A DNA stretch of 64,000 nt from Psychrobacter sp. UBA3480. Lineage in GTDB: Bacteria; Pseudomonadota; Gammaproteobacteria; Pseudomonadales; Moraxellaceae. Shown in pieces: positions 37,481 through 47,174 of the stretch (position 1 is its first letter; each line of letters opens with the position of its first letter). Under the pieces are notes generated by a model, which saw only the letters and a program-made list of their open reading frames with translations, had not been told where the DNA came from and did no database searches. Both the position numbers and the translations under genes were made by a program. Where the stretch lies: positions 362,930-426,929 of the forward strand of contig NZ_DFQV01000020.1 in assembly GCF_002377945.1 (NCBI RefSeq), in the 5' to 3' direction.

Positions 37481-39172
37481 TTAGCCTTTGATTGACCACT
37501 TATTAACCAATGGGTAACGGCGTTCACGTCCGAAAGCTTTGTGGCTAATCTTAGTACCGATAGGAGATTGCAAGCGTTTGTATTCGCTGTTGTCTACCAT
37601 TTTGATAACTTTGGCGACCATCTCAGCATCAAAGCCTTTATCAATAATCTCTTGATAGCCCATATCTTCATCGATATATGACGTCAAGATACCATCTAAC
37701 ACATCGTAGTCCGGTAAGCTGTCTTGATCTTTTTGATCTGGACGTAATTCAGCTGATGGCGGACGAGTAATAACGCGCTCAGGAATCACAGGCGTATCTT
37801 CTAAACGGTTGCGATAGCTCGCCAATTTATATACTTGAGACTTGTATACGTCTTTTAATACGTCAAAGCCACCAGCCATGTCGCCATATAATGTTGAGTA
37901 ACCAACTGCCAATTCTGACTTGTTACCAGTCGTGATAACTAAATGACCGAATTTATTAGACAAGGCCATTAAAATAACACCACGAGCGCGCGCTTGGATG
38001 TTTTCTTCAGTCGTATCTGCTGGTGACTTATTGAATAACGGCGCTAGCGTATGACGAATGCCTTCGACAGCATCAAAGATAGGACAGACGGTGTAAGAAA
38101 CATTTAAGCGACGTGCCTGTGCTTGAGCATCTTCTAAACTGATTTGAGAGGTGTATTCGTATGGCATCATGACTGCATATACCTTGTCAGCGCCTAACGC
38201 ATCAACAGCGATACAGAGTGTCAATGCTGAGTCAATACCACCTGACAACCCGACAATAATGCCAGAGAATCCTGAATGGTTAACATAGTCGCGTAGACCG
38301 ACGACTAACGCTTGATACATTTCAGATTCACGGCTCAAAGTTAGAGGTGCTTTGGTCTGCTCGTTAAATTTAGCAGTTTTTACATCTAACGTGGCCAATA
38401 GTAATTGATTCATGAAGCGTGGTGCTTCATGAGCAATGCTACCGTCAGCTTGTACAGCCATAGAGCCACCATCAAACACTAGATCGTCTTGCCCGCCCAC
38501 TGCATTGACATAGACGATAGGTAGCTTATTCTCACGGCTACGCTTGGCTAGCATGGTTTTGCGATTGTCTTGTTTTTCAATCTCAAAAGGTGAGGCATTT
38601 AAGCTTACGATTAAATCAGCACCTTGTTTTTTAAGCTCAGAGATAGGCCCTTTTTCCCACAAATCTTCACAGATAAGCAGACCGATAGTAATGCCTTTAT
38701 AGTCAAATAAAACTTGATTGCGACCTTTATCAAAATAGCGACGCTCATCAAACACGCCATAATTTGGCAAAATTTGCTTATGGTAAAAGCCTTTTTGATG
38801 ACCATTATGTAGGATGGCAGCAGAGTTAAAAGTACCGTGATGATCGACATGCGGATAGCCGACAATCATGACGATATCATCGATATCACTCAAAGTAGAC
38901 AAAGCGCTTTTAACGCGACCTGACAAGCTTGGACGTAGCAATAAATCTTGTGGAGGGTAGCCCAAAAGAGCTAACTCTGGGAATACGATTACGTCAGCAC
39001 CTTGTTCGCGTGCTTGTAATGCTAGGGTACGCATTTTTTCGACATTGGTTGCGATATCACCGACCAAAAAATGTGATTGAGCTAAGGCAAAAGTGACAGT
39101 ATCTTGTGGTTTATTGGTCTTACTGGCTTCGTTTGAGGTGTTAGAGTTGGGGTTATCAGTGTCTTTTGACAT
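37481..39172 (-). CDS. nadE: Glutamine-dependent NAD+ synthetase
   Basis: Final step of NAD synthesis: deamido-NAD+ to NAD+ using glutamine-derived ammonia and ATP. The N-terminal nitrilase-type glutaminase has Glu in VIVFPELALLGYPPQDLL, and the Cys in IGLLICEDLWEKGP. The C-terminal synthetase has the PP-loop GLSGGIDSALTL and GNKSELAVGYSTLYGDMAGG. The frame reaches 39238, but ATG 39172 has AGGAAC about 9 nt upstream and removes a non-family extension, leaving 563 residues. A Ser/Asn/Thr-rich N-terminal stretch precedes the catalytic part. Monocistronic. Confidence 0.95.
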   Translation of the reverse strand: MSKDTDNPNSNTSNEASKTNKPQDTVTFALAQSHFLVGDIATNVEKMRTLALQAREQGADVIVFPELALLGYPPQDLLLRPSLSGRVKSALSTLSDIDDIVMIVGYPHVDHHGTFNSAAILHNGHQKGFYHKQILPNYGVFDERRYFDKGRNQVLFDYKGITIGLLICEDLWEKGPISELKKQGADLIVSLNASPFEIEKQDNRKTMLAKRSRENKLPIVYVNAVGGQDDLVFDGGSMAVQADGSIAHEAPRFMNQLLLATLDVKTAKFNEQTKAPLTLSRESEMYQALVVGLRDYVNHSGFSGIIVGLSGGIDSALTLCIAVDALGADKVYAVMMPYEYTSQISLEDAQAQARRLNVSYTVCPIFDAVEGIRHTLAPLFNKSPADTTEENIQARARGVILMALSNKFGHLVITTGNKSELAVGYSTLYGDMAGGFDVLKDVYKSQVYKLASYRNRLEDTPVIPERVITRPPSAELRPDQKDQDSLPDYDVLDGILTSYIDEDMGYQEIIDKGFDAEMVAKVIKMVDNSEYKRLQSPIGTKISHKAFGRERRYPLVNKWSIKG

Positions 39173-40031
39173 TGTTATTGTTCCTATCGATATATTATTA
39201 AAATTTGGTGTGTCTGTATTGATTTCAAATAAAATCAAAGTAAATCCGAAATTAACTCAAAACTGCGCTCTGGCATATCAAGCTCAAATATTGAGCTGAT
39301 ATGCTGAGTCTAAATCTTATATAAGCCTTTATAAAAGACTTATGATTTTGCTCAAGTAACTCACTCTAAATGATAGCGACACCCTAAAATTAGAACTTAT
39401 GATAGTCTAAAAGAAGACGATATAAGCGAGTGTTGAAATCTGGCTCAGAGGATTCGATGTCTGTATGACGATGTAAATAAATATGTGCAAATAAACTTAA
39501 CTACACTGAAAAGCTTAAAATAATTGCTTTAGTATAACATCAATTGTCGCGACAAATAGAACGCACCAGTGGATTCCCTTATAAGATAACAGTTTAAAAG
39601 CTGAACATAAAAGTAGTTTTCGATACATCATTTTTACACACTAAATTCATGCATTATGCGCTAGTCATTATCGTCGTCATCTAGTAAGCTTGCATAGACA
39701 AAGTTGTAAGTAAAGATTACAACAACGCGTTATATAATTCACACGCTTTATTGCATAATAAAGTGTGCTAGCTGCATTTTTATTATTTTATCTACAATAA
39801 TAAATGGCTATGAATTTGTAGTATAGAACTGGACATAGTCATACTATTTAATTGCCATATTGCTTAATAGTCATATGACTTCATAAGTCCGACGCAATGC
39901 TTTTTTGTACGACTCGCAACTCTCGCTAATGGATATGGCTTACAGACAGTGTCTAAGAGTTGATATTCATCACACATTTATAAACTCGCCAGCAAAATTA
40001 TCTTTTGCTGTCCGCTTTTGGTTTATACGCT
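39173..40031. other. Divergent nadE/permease intergenic region
   Basis: About 860 bp, AT-rich, second longest gap in the window. It should carry both promoters. An imperfect inverted segment around CACACGCTTTATT/AATAAAGTGTG (39740-39768) is the only structure I noticed. No ORF has family features. Confidence 0.4.
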
Positions 40032-41159
40032 ATGATTGAAAACTGGACAAAAGAATTTATTATTCAGCGCTTATTGGCAATTACGTTGCTAGTGGTGCTG
40101 TTCGTATTGTGTTTTCAAGTGGTGCAGTTTTTTATTGTACCAGCGCTGTGGGCAGCGATTTTGGCCTATGTGACTTTTCCTATTTATAATTTCTTCCATG
40201 AAAAGGTAAAGCTGAGCCCAGATTTTAGTGCTGCTATTATGACGGTGAGTATCTCACTGATAATAGGCGTACCACTGGTCATCGGTGTGTTTATCTTGCA
40301 GCAAGAAGCTTTGAGCTTGATCAGCAACTTGATTTATCGTATCAAGGTAGGTTACTTAGATGTGCCTGACTCTCTCAAAGATTTGCCTATCATCGGTCAG
40401 CAAGTAAAAGACGTACTATGGCGTATCAATAAAAACCCAGAAGGGACGCTAGAAGCTTTTCGCATTTGGGTTCAGTCGCATTTATATTATGGCAAAATAG
40501 CATTTGATGTGGTGTTCAGTAGTTTGGCCAAACTCGGTATGGCGTTAATGACGCTCTTCTTCTTTTACCGAGATGGCACCAGTCTGGTTCGGCAGATTCG
40601 TCAAGCGCTGCGCAATATTATCGGCAATCGCATCGACGGTTACATTGATTCTGTAGGTACAACTACGCGCGCTGTGGTGTACGGCATCGGGCTGACGGCA
40701 TTGGCTCAGGCATTATTGGCTGGTATCGGCTATTACTTCGCTGGTGCGCCAAGTCCTATCTTATTAACCATTGTTACTTTTATTATTGCCTTAATTCCCT
40801 TTGGCACACCATTCGTTTGGGGCGGTGTATCGATTTGGCTATTGAGCCAAGGGCATACTGCAGAGGGTATTGGCTTGGCACTGTGGGGTGTACTGGTGAT
40901 TAGCTGGGTGGATAATTTGATTCGTCCTATCGTCATTAGCGGCGCGACCAAAATTCCTTTTATCATTATTTTTATTGGTGTACTAGGTGGTCTGACAGCG
41001 TTTGGCTTTGTTGGTTTGTTTATTGGACCTGTCGTATTGGCTATCGGGCTTGCAGTATGGCGCGAGTGGATATCGCAGCATAAGAATGAGATATTTGCTC
41101 AGCAAGAGGTGATGCTTTCTGACTCTCGTGCGATAGATCCTGTGCACGAACCAGAATAA
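40032..41159 (+). CDS. AI-2E family (PerM/YdiK-type) transporter
   Basis: A 375-residue inner membrane protein with about seven to eight hydrophobic segments. The N-terminal pair (LLAITLLVVLFVLCFQVVQFFIVPALWAAILAYVTFPIYNFF), the central amphipathic region, and the C-terminal half with GTPFVWGGVSIWLLSQG, SWVDNLIRPIVISGATKIP and GGLTAFGFVGLFIGPVVLAI are characteristic. The family was named for TqsA but most members have unknown substrates. The frame extends to a TTG at 40005; ATG 40032 is preferred, though its ribosome site is weak. It precedes pdxB by 51 bp, so an operon with pdxB and epmA is likely. Confidence 0.88.
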   Translation: MIENWTKEFIIQRLLAITLLVVLFVLCFQVVQFFIVPALWAAILAYVTFPIYNFFHEKVKLSPDFSAAIMTVSISLIIGVPLVIGVFILQQEALSLISNLIYRIKVGYLDVPDSLKDLPIIGQQVKDVLWRINKNPEGTLEAFRIWVQSHLYYGKIAFDVVFSSLAKLGMALMTLFFFYRDGTSLVRQIRQALRNIIGNRIDGYIDSVGTTTRAVVYGIGLTALAQALLAGIGYYFAGAPSPILLTIVTFIIALIPFGTPFVWGGVSIWLLSQGHTAEGIGLALWGVLVISWVDNLIRPIVISGATKIPFIIIFIGVLGGLTAFGFVGLFIGPVVLAIGLAVWREWISQHKNEIFAQQEVMLSDSRAIDPVHEPE

Positions 41160-41210
41160 CGAGTCACTAGCAAATACAATGTAAAAAATTATCGATAGAG
41201 ACGATGAATA

Positions 41211-42377
41211 ATGACAAGTAAAAATATGGCAGAATCGACGAATAATAAGATCGATAAGTTAAGCGCGATTAAAAATATCACTATTTTAGCGGACAGCAAC
41301 ATCGCCAGTCTGAATGATTTTTTTAATGATTCTACGCTTGGTCAGCTGACTGAGTATACGGTCGATATCATTACTGTCGCTGGTCGAGCTATTGATGCAG
41401 CGCTACTTGCCGATGTGCAGCCAGATGTATTGCTGATACGCTCGGTGACAAAAGTAGGTAAGACTTTACTGGCTAATAATGACAGTGTGCAGTTTGTCGG
41501 GTCTGCGACTATTGGGACCGACCATGTAGATCAAGATTATCTAGCATCTCGCAATATCACTTTCGCCAATGCGGCTGGTTGTAGTAAGCATTCTGTGGCT
41601 CAATATGTATTGACGGCTATCTTAACTTTGCGTCCGCAGTATTGGCAGCAATCGGCGTCATTAACCTTAGGTATTATTGGCCTTGGTAATATCGGTAGTA
41701 CGCTTGCTCAATATGCCTATGATTTGGGTTGGCAGGTGCTAGGTTATGATCCCTTGTTACCAACCTCTAAAACTAACAATGCTAGCTTAGAGCAGGTACT
41801 TAGCCAAAGTGACGTGGTTAGTCTGCATGTACCTTTGACCAATGAAAAGAATGCGACGAATCCTAAAGGTAGTGACTACCCAACACGTCATCTGATTAAT
41901 GCAGCTGCATTGGCAATGATGCCTGCCGATACGATATTGATTAATAGTGCACGTGGGCCTGTAATTGAGGAAAGTGCGCTTAAAGCAGATATTGAGCGTA
42001 CTGGACGTCAAGTGGTGCTAGATGTGTTTGAGCATGAGCCAAAGATTGCAGTAAGCTTGCTATCCAAACTTGCTATTGCCACACCGCATATCGCTGGCTA
42101 TACGCTAGAAGGTAAGCTACGTGGCACACAAATTATTTATAATGCCTTGTGTGAAAAATTATCGATACCTCCCACTCAATCTATGTCCAATCTGCTACCG
42201 CTAAATATGTTCTTATGGTCTGAACTAAAATCATATCCAGATAGACTGCCAAAGTTTTATGACATTATGCAGGATGATACCTCGTTGCGAAATAAAGCAG
42301 TGGATGGGCAAGTAAACGGTGCTGACTTTGACGGTTTGAGACGTGACTACCACTTGCGTCGTGAGTGGCAGTTTTAA
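41211..42377 (+). CDS. pdxB: Erythronate-4-phosphate dehydrogenase
   Basis: Second step of pyridoxal phosphate synthesis through the DXP-dependent route. The 388 residues show a D-2-hydroxyacid dehydrogenase fold: TLGIIGLGNIGSTLAQYA (NAD site), VSLHVPLT, LINSARGPVIEESAL (Arg), VLDVFEHEP (Glu) and ATPHIAGYTLEGK (His). The GSATIGTDHVD motif and the C-terminal dimerisation domain (LPKFYDIMQDD...FDGLRRDYHLRREW) distinguish PdxB from other family members. ATG 41211 or 41226 are possible starts. The probable operon is permease-pdxB-epmA. Confidence 0.94.
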   Translation: MTSKNMAESTNNKIDKLSAIKNITILADSNIASLNDFFNDSTLGQLTEYTVDIITVAGRAIDAALLADVQPDVLLIRSVTKVGKTLLANNDSVQFVGSATIGTDHVDQDYLASRNITFANAAGCSKHSVAQYVLTAILTLRPQYWQQSASLTLGIIGLGNIGSTLAQYAYDLGWQVLGYDPLLPTSKTNNASLEQVLSQSDVVSLHVPLTNEKNATNPKGSDYPTRHLINAAALAMMPADTILINSARGPVIEESALKADIERTGRQVVLDVFEHEPKIAVSLLSKLAIATPHIAGYTLEGKLRGTQIIYNALCEKLSIPPTQSMSNLLPLNMFLWSELKSYPDRLPKFYDIMQDDTSLRNKAVDGQVNGADFDGLRRDYHLRREWQF

Positions 42378-42427
42378 TTAAACAAGATACTGAGCAACCA
42401 ATTATTCATCAGTCGCAGTAGAGCCCA

Positions 42428-43456
42428 ATGACTCAAGCAAATAACATTTCTTCGCAGCTTATTACTTCTAAGCCTAGCTACGCGCCAACCATGACACTTG
42501 CGATGGCACAAAAGCGCGCGCAATTTATCAGCAATATTCGTCAGTTTTTTGTCAGTCGACAAGTGCTAGAAGTGCAGACACCGCTATTATCCCAAGCAGG
42601 CAATACAGACACTTTTTTACAGTCTGTAGCAGCTCATGTGACCTATCAAGACCGTCCACGCACTTATTATTTGCATACCTCGCCTGAGTTTGCGATGAAG
42701 CGTTTATTAGCCAGCTGGCAAGTACCTATTTATCAGATTTGTCCTGTTTTTCGTGATAACGAAATAGGCACGCGTCATAATATTGAATTTACGATGCTTG
42801 AATGGTATCAACCGAATTATAGTCTGGACGAGATGGCAACTGAGCTTAATGAGTTGTTAGAGGCACTTTATGGTCATTCAATTGTGATGAGTCATTATCG
42901 CTATGTCGATGCCTTTATGGACTTTGTGGGCATCCATCCGTTGACAGCGAGTTTAAGTGCATTGCAAGCCGTGGCAGAAGATATGGGTTTGAAAGGATTT
43001 GATTTTAATAATGCTGATGATAGCGAAGAAAACCGTCGTCAGAGCTGGTTAGATTTGTTATTCAGTCATGCCGTAGAGCCAAACCTAGGCCATGATTTGC
43101 CGACATTAATTATAGAGTATCCACCTGCGACCGCTGCATTAGCGAAGACAGCTAGGGATAAAGACGGTAATAAAATTGCAAAGCGTTTTGAGCTGTATAT
43201 CAATGGCATTGAAATCGCCAATGCTTATGATGAGCTAGCAGATGGTCAAGCATTACGTGACCGTTTTGAACAAGACAATCAATTACGTGCGCGTCATAAT
43301 CTACCTCAAATGCCAATCGATGAGCATCTATTAGCTGCCTCCAATGATTTGATGCCATGTAGCGGTATCGCAGTCGGTATGGATAGATTGCTAATGGTTG
43401 TAACAGGTGCAAGCAGCTTGGAAGAAGTCATTCTTTTTCCCAGTGGGCAAGCATAA
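42428..43456 (+). CDS. epmA: Elongation factor P--(R)-beta-lysine ligase EpmA
   Basis: A truncated lysyl-tRNA synthetase paralogue that attaches (R)-beta-lysine to a conserved lysine of EF-P, needed for translation of poly-Pro stretches. The 342-residue class II catalytic core has motif 2 (FRDNEIGTRHNIEFTMLEWYQ) and motif 3 (GIAVGMDRLLMVVTG). The anticodon-binding domain of LysRS is absent, which fits EpmA. The lysyl-binding ELYINGIEIANAYDEL is present. EF-P and EpmB are not in the window. It follows pdxB by 50 bp and ends at a terminator. Confidence 0.94.
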   Translation: MTQANNISSQLITSKPSYAPTMTLAMAQKRAQFISNIRQFFVSRQVLEVQTPLLSQAGNTDTFLQSVAAHVTYQDRPRTYYLHTSPEFAMKRLLASWQVPIYQICPVFRDNEIGTRHNIEFTMLEWYQPNYSLDEMATELNELLEALYGHSIVMSHYRYVDAFMDFVGIHPLTASLSALQAVAEDMGLKGFDFNNADDSEENRRQSWLDLLFSHAVEPNLGHDLPTLIIEYPPATAALAKTARDKDGNKIAKRFELYINGIEIANAYDELADGQALRDRFEQDNQLRARHNLPQMPIDEHLLAASNDLMPCSGIAVGMDRLLMVVTGASSLEEVILFPSGQA

Positions 43457-43502
43457 TTGAATGAGCTTTTTTTAGGATTAGTTGTAATCTAAATACATAA
43501 TA

Positions 43503-43558
43503 AAAAGGTCGTTACTGATTTACCAATTAGATATTGGCGAATCGACAACGACCTTTTG
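43503..43558. terminator. Terminator between epmA and the NAD(P)-binding gene
   Basis: An 11-bp perfect outer stem (43503-43513 with 43547-43557) with a 33-nt loop, A-rich left and T-rich right edges. It is probably bidirectional but weaker than others because of the large loop. Confidence 0.65.
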
Positions 43559-43615
43559 TATTGGCTGCTTCTAAAATTTAGCAGATACAACCAATTCTGT
43601 TAATACTAAACTTAT

Positions 43616-44257
43616 TTATACGGTAGCAACTGCTTCATTAATATCAATGTCACCATTGTGTAGATTGAATACCTTACCTATGGTGTTATCTGCGGTTAAT
43701 ACTGCTGCTAACGTTGTCGCTACATCTTCGATTGCATTTTCGCCAGAGCTGGTATCGTTAATAGTGATTTTGCCTGTACCAGCGCGTTCTTTTAATGCGC
43801 CTGGCTGTACGATAGTGTAATCTAGCGAGCTGTTATTCACTAACCAGTGATCGGCGTAGTGTTTAGAGATATAGTATTCTTTTAAATCTGCAATACCTGG
43901 GTTTTCATCCCATTTGTCAGTTTCTAATGAGAAGACCGAACTCAGCATAATGTACCGTTTGATACCTTTATCTTGTGCAGCCTGCATCGTTTTCACAGCA
44001 CCGTGCAAATCAACTTCTAAGACGTTTTTACCACCAGATCCTGCTACAAAGTAAACGGCATCGATATCCTGATCCAGTTGTTTTTCAATAGAGTCTTTAC
44101 TGGCTGTAATATCTAAATCTAGCTGGGTATAGTTGTCATTATCAAATAGTTTTTCTTTCTGACGAGTCGTGCCAATAACTTGATGGTCATCAGTCAATAA
44201 CTGCTTAACCAAATCACCGCCCACTCGACCACTTGCACCAACGACTAAAATTTTCAT
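43616..44257 (-). CDS. NAD(P)-binding atypical SDR protein
   Basis: A 213-residue protein with an N-terminal Rossmann fold (MKILVVGASGRVGGDLVKQL, GxxGxxG). Family signatures of the YwnB/NAD(P)H-binding group follow: IDAVYFVAGSGGKNVLEVDLHGAVKTMQAAQ, YIMLSSVF, YYISKHYADHWLVNNSSLDYTIVQPGAL and EDVATTLAAVL. The start is ATG 44257, because AGGA lies 6 nt upstream; the ATG two codons earlier abuts AGGA. The substrate is unknown; these proteins often act as NADPH-dependent sugar epimerase/reductase relatives or redox sensors. It is a single gene downstream of yaiI. Confidence 0.88.
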   Translation of the reverse strand: MKILVVGASGRVGGDLVKQLLTDDHQVIGTTRQKEKLFDNDNYTQLDLDITASKDSIEKQLDQDIDAVYFVAGSGGKNVLEVDLHGAVKTMQAAQDKGIKRYIMLSSVFSLETDKWDENPGIADLKEYYISKHYADHWLVNNSSLDYTIVQPGALKERAGTGKITINDTSSGENAIEDVATTLAAVLTADNTIGKVFNLHNGDIDINEAVATV

Positions 44258-44349
44258 AATCATTCCTATTTTTATTTAAATTCTATTGTTTGAATTATTC
44301 AGTAAGTTTATTTATCTTAAAAACCGAATATAGAGTAACAAAGATAGGT

Positions 44350-44374
44350 AGCACGCTTCGTTATAAAGCGTGCT
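44350..44374 (-). terminator. Possible terminator downstream of yaiI
   Basis: A 9-bp perfect stem (44350-44358 with 44366-44374) with a 7-nt loop, between the stop of yaiI and the SDR gene. The T tract after it on the minus strand is short and interrupted. Confidence 0.5.
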
Positions 44375-44492
44375 GATTGAATAGTGTTTGGTTATAGAGT
44401 GTATACCGTTTGCAAGGAAGTAAACATTGGCTAGATAATGTTATTTAATAGAAGACAGGATGGGTAGGCGTCAGATAGAACGATAAAAAGCA

Positions 44493-44942
44493 CTAACGAA
44501 CCAAGCGATTGAGACCATCAGCAAAGGCTTTTTTATCTCGATCACCATAGGGCTTTTGCCCGCTCATTTCTTGTAACTCTAGGACGCCAGTACCGCGCAT
44601 GGTGTCCATAAAGTCGCGCATATTGAGCTTTTGCTTGATGTTGTTCTTATCGTAGACCACGCCGCGCGTCGTCAATACCATACCACCTTTATCCAAAATG
44701 TCATTGGCCAAAGGAATGTCGCTAGTGATAGCCAAGTCACCAGCCTGTATCTGCTCGACGATATAATCATCAGCTTTGTCGAACCCTGATGGCACGACTG
44801 TCATGACAAGTAAGGGCGACTTGCGTAATTTGATCGGCTGATTGGCCACAAATATAGCCATGGTCTTGGTACGTTCAGCCGTTTTGATAATCAAATCTTT
44901 GGCAATCAATGGTACCGAGTCTGCGTCCACCCAAATCTGCAT
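44493..44942 (-). CDS. yaiI: YaiI/YqxD family (DUF188) protein
   Basis: A 149-residue soluble protein of unknown function. The family start MQIWVDADSVPLIAKDLIIKTAERTKTMAIFVANQP and ADDYIVEQIQAGDLAITSDIPLANDILDKGGMVLTTRG, with conserved Asp residues, resemble a PIN-like nuclease fold, although nuclease activity is unproven. The ATG overlaps the purK stop codon by one base (TAATG), so translation is probably coupled to purK. Confidence 0.93.
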   Translation of the reverse strand: MQIWVDADSVPLIAKDLIIKTAERTKTMAIFVANQPIKLRKSPLLVMTVVPSGFDKADDYIVEQIQAGDLAITSDIPLANDILDKGGMVLTTRGVVYDKNNIKQKLNMRDFMDTMRGTGVLELQEMSGQKPYGDRDKKAFADGLNRLVR

Positions 44943-46318
44943 TATTTCTTGGCCTTCTCAGATTTTGCTGAAGGAGCAGACAGGCTATCTGCTTGGCTGT
45001 CTTTATTGTCTAGAACATCAGCTGTGGCATCATTTTGAACACTGTTCTGAGTACTGTTTTTAGCATTAATCTTAGCATCGACATCTGCTTTACTAGGCTG
45101 AGTATCCACGCTTGCATACTCTTTATCTAGGCCAACCTTGTTTGGCAAGATAGCAACCAATTTTGCCATAGCAGGCTCTAAATCAGTCACGTCATTAGGC
45201 ATCAAGGTGATATGAGCAATCTTACGATCGTCACGCTCAGCCTTATGATAGCTATGGTAATGAGCGCCATCGATATTTAGTACCGCACTGATATCGGGAT
45301 ATTGACCCAGTACATTTACCATAATCGCAGGATGCACGTTATCTGTATCGCCTAACGGCAAGTTAACCACGGCACGGATATGATTTTCAAACTGGCTGGT
45401 AATAGCGCCTTCGATACTCCAGTGTCCAGAGTTATGTACCCGTGGTGCGATTTCATTCGCCAATATTGCGTTGTGACCGCGAGCATCTTTGGTGACGAAT
45501 AATTCAAGCGCCATAACGCCGACATAATCCAAGTGGTTCATGACTTTAGTAATGGCGTCTGTTGCTTGTTGAAACAGATGACTCGTGCCAACAGCAGGCG
45601 CTTGAGTTTTGGCCAAAATACCGTTGTGATGATGATTTTCGACCAAATCGTAACAGCGTACCTGACCATTTTGCGCTCTTGCTGCAATAATAGAGACTTC
45701 ACGACTAAAGTTAATAAAACCTTCAGCAATTAAAGGCGCAGGTGTTGGCGTGAGTGACCCTTTACCGCTGATGGCGTCTTTTAGATCTAGCCAAGCAGCC
45801 TTAATATCACTGTCTTTCTTGATAACGAACTGTCCTTTGCCATCGTAACCACCTCGGCTGGTTTTTAGAACGATAGGTAGACCCAATTCTTTACAAGCGT
45901 GCTTGAGCTCAGCTTCAGAATTGACTTCCATAAATGGCACGGTTGCAATATCAAGCGTGTTGAACATCTGCTTTTCTTTTAGACGATCTTGGGCAATATC
46001 AAGCGCAATCAGTGGTGGGAACATGCCTTGCTTGCTGCCAGATTTTGACAAGCTAACCAGTTGCTCAACCGTAGACGTTGGCGTGTTTTCAAACTCTAAC
46101 GTAAAGACATCCGCTGCTGCGATAAAGTCTTCTAATTGATCGCTATGAAAGACACGACCGTATAAGCTGGCAGGGCATTCTGGATTGTCTTCTAAGAATA
46201 CGCATTGGTAACCCAATGGCATAGCGGCTTCGGCAAGCATCATACCAAGTTGACCACCGCCTAAAATACCGATGGTACGAATGGTTTGGGTAACAGGATA
46301 AGCGTTTGCTGTAGTCAT
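44942..46318 (-). CDS. purK: N5-carboxyaminoimidazole ribonucleotide synthase
   Basis: Purine synthesis: uses ATP and bicarbonate to convert AIR to N5-CAIR, which PurE then rearranges. The ATP-grasp enzyme has an N-terminal GILGGGQLGMMLAEAAMPLGY and core signatures (VLKTSRGGYDGKGQFVIK, FINFSREVSIIAAR, NEIAPRVHNSGHWSIEGAITSQFENHIRAV). The 458 residues include a hydrophilic Lys/Asp/Ser/Asn-rich tail of about 70 residues absent from E. coli PurK (355). It follows purE (197-bp gap) and is coupled to yaiI. Confidence 0.95.
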   Translation of the reverse strand: MTTANAYPVTQTIRTIGILGGGQLGMMLAEAAMPLGYQCVFLEDNPECPASLYGRVFHSDQLEDFIAAADVFTLEFENTPTSTVEQLVSLSKSGSKQGMFPPLIALDIAQDRLKEKQMFNTLDIATVPFMEVNSEAELKHACKELGLPIVLKTSRGGYDGKGQFVIKKDSDIKAAWLDLKDAISGKGSLTPTPAPLIAEGFINFSREVSIIAARAQNGQVRCYDLVENHHHNGILAKTQAPAVGTSHLFQQATDAITKVMNHLDYVGVMALELFVTKDARGHNAILANEIAPRVHNSGHWSIEGAITSQFENHIRAVVNLPLGDTDNVHPAIMVNVLGQYPDISAVLNIDGAHYHSYHKAERDDRKIAHITLMPNDVTDLEPAMAKLVAILPNKVGLDKEYASVDTQPSKADVDAKINAKNSTQNSVQNDATADVLDNKDSQADSLSAPSAKSEKAKK

Positions 46319-46393
46319 GGCAGGCTCTTTGAATAAAAGTGAATAAGGTGTTTAGTATATGAAAATCTAAAACTCAATGGGTGAAAATAGGAA

Positions 46394-46418
46394 AAGGTGC
46401 ACTGTATGCACCTTATCT
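46394..46418 (-). terminator. Stem-loop between purE and purK (terminator or attenuator)
   Basis: AAGGTGCA/TGCACCTT (46394-46401 with 46407-46414), 5-nt loop, followed on the minus strand by TTTT. It lies between purE and purK and may partly end purE transcription. Confidence 0.55.
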
Positions 46419-46515
46419 CTACTCGGAATTGCTTAAAAATATACAGTGATAGCTTCAATAGTTAAGCTATAAATATAAAAGACGCTGCTATAAAAGTAGG
46501 TCGTTTTATATTTAC

Positions 46516-47067
46516 TTAAGGATTGATAATACCTGGTGTTGGGCTAGCGAGAATGGTCTCAGTCTGAGACTGGCGCATCTGATCGAGCTTAGTAGCAATC
46601 GTATCATCATGCAATGCCAGTACTTGAATTGCAAGTAGGGCGGCGTTATAAGCACCAGCAGCACCAATCGCCAAAGTACCAACAGCTACGCCTTTTGGCA
46701 TTTGTACGATAGACAGTAGACTATCCCAACCGCTTAGCATAGATGACTTTACGGGGACACCAAAGACAGGTAGCGGCGTTTGGCTGGCACACATACCCGG
46801 CAGATGAGCGGCACCGCCTGCACCAGCGATGATTACTTGTAGACCATTGTCTTTTGCGCTTTTGGCATAATCAAATAATCTATCAGGCGTACGGTGTGCA
46901 GAGACCACTTCACAATCAAAAGCAATGTCAAAGTCTGCAAGCAATTGCGCAGCAGCACTCATAGTTGCCCAGTCAGACTGCGAACCCATTATAATGCCGA
47001 CTTTTGGCTGACCAGCAGGGGAGGTGATTGGACCGTTCTGGTTAGCAGCAGTATTCGTGGTGCTCAT
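46516..47067 (-). CDS. purE: N5-carboxyaminoimidazole ribonucleotide mutase
   Basis: Converts N5-CAIR to CAIR in purine synthesis. The 183-residue sequence has the class I PurE signatures [31 protein letters not shown] with the catalytic His, and [27 protein letters not shown]; an octamer is typical for the family. A Ser/Thr/Asn-rich N-terminal extension of about 20 residues precedes the fold. GAGGATATCCAATC precedes the ATG. It is upstream of purK. Confidence 0.96.
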   Translation of the reverse strand: MSTTNTAANQNGPITSPAGQPKVGIIMGSQSDWATMSAAAQLLADFDIAFDCEVVSAHRTPDRLFDYAKSAKDNGLQVIIAGAGGAAHLPGMCASQTPLPVFGVPVKSSMLSGWDSLLSIVQMPKGVAVGTLAIGAAGAYNAALLAIQVLALHDDTIATKLDQMRQSQTETILASPTPGIINP

Positions 47068-47174
47068 GATTGGATATCCTCAAAAAGACCATCATACAAA
47101 AATTTTGCTACACTCGTAAAGCCAAGTTTGACTTTTAATACTGGTATGGCGCTAATTGTATTGATATCACGATT

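Noticed and set aside
44493..44942. Toxin-antitoxin reading of the PIN-like yaiI gene
   Set aside because: The sequence fits the DUF188/YaiI family and no antitoxin partner is adjacent; the coupled gene is purK.
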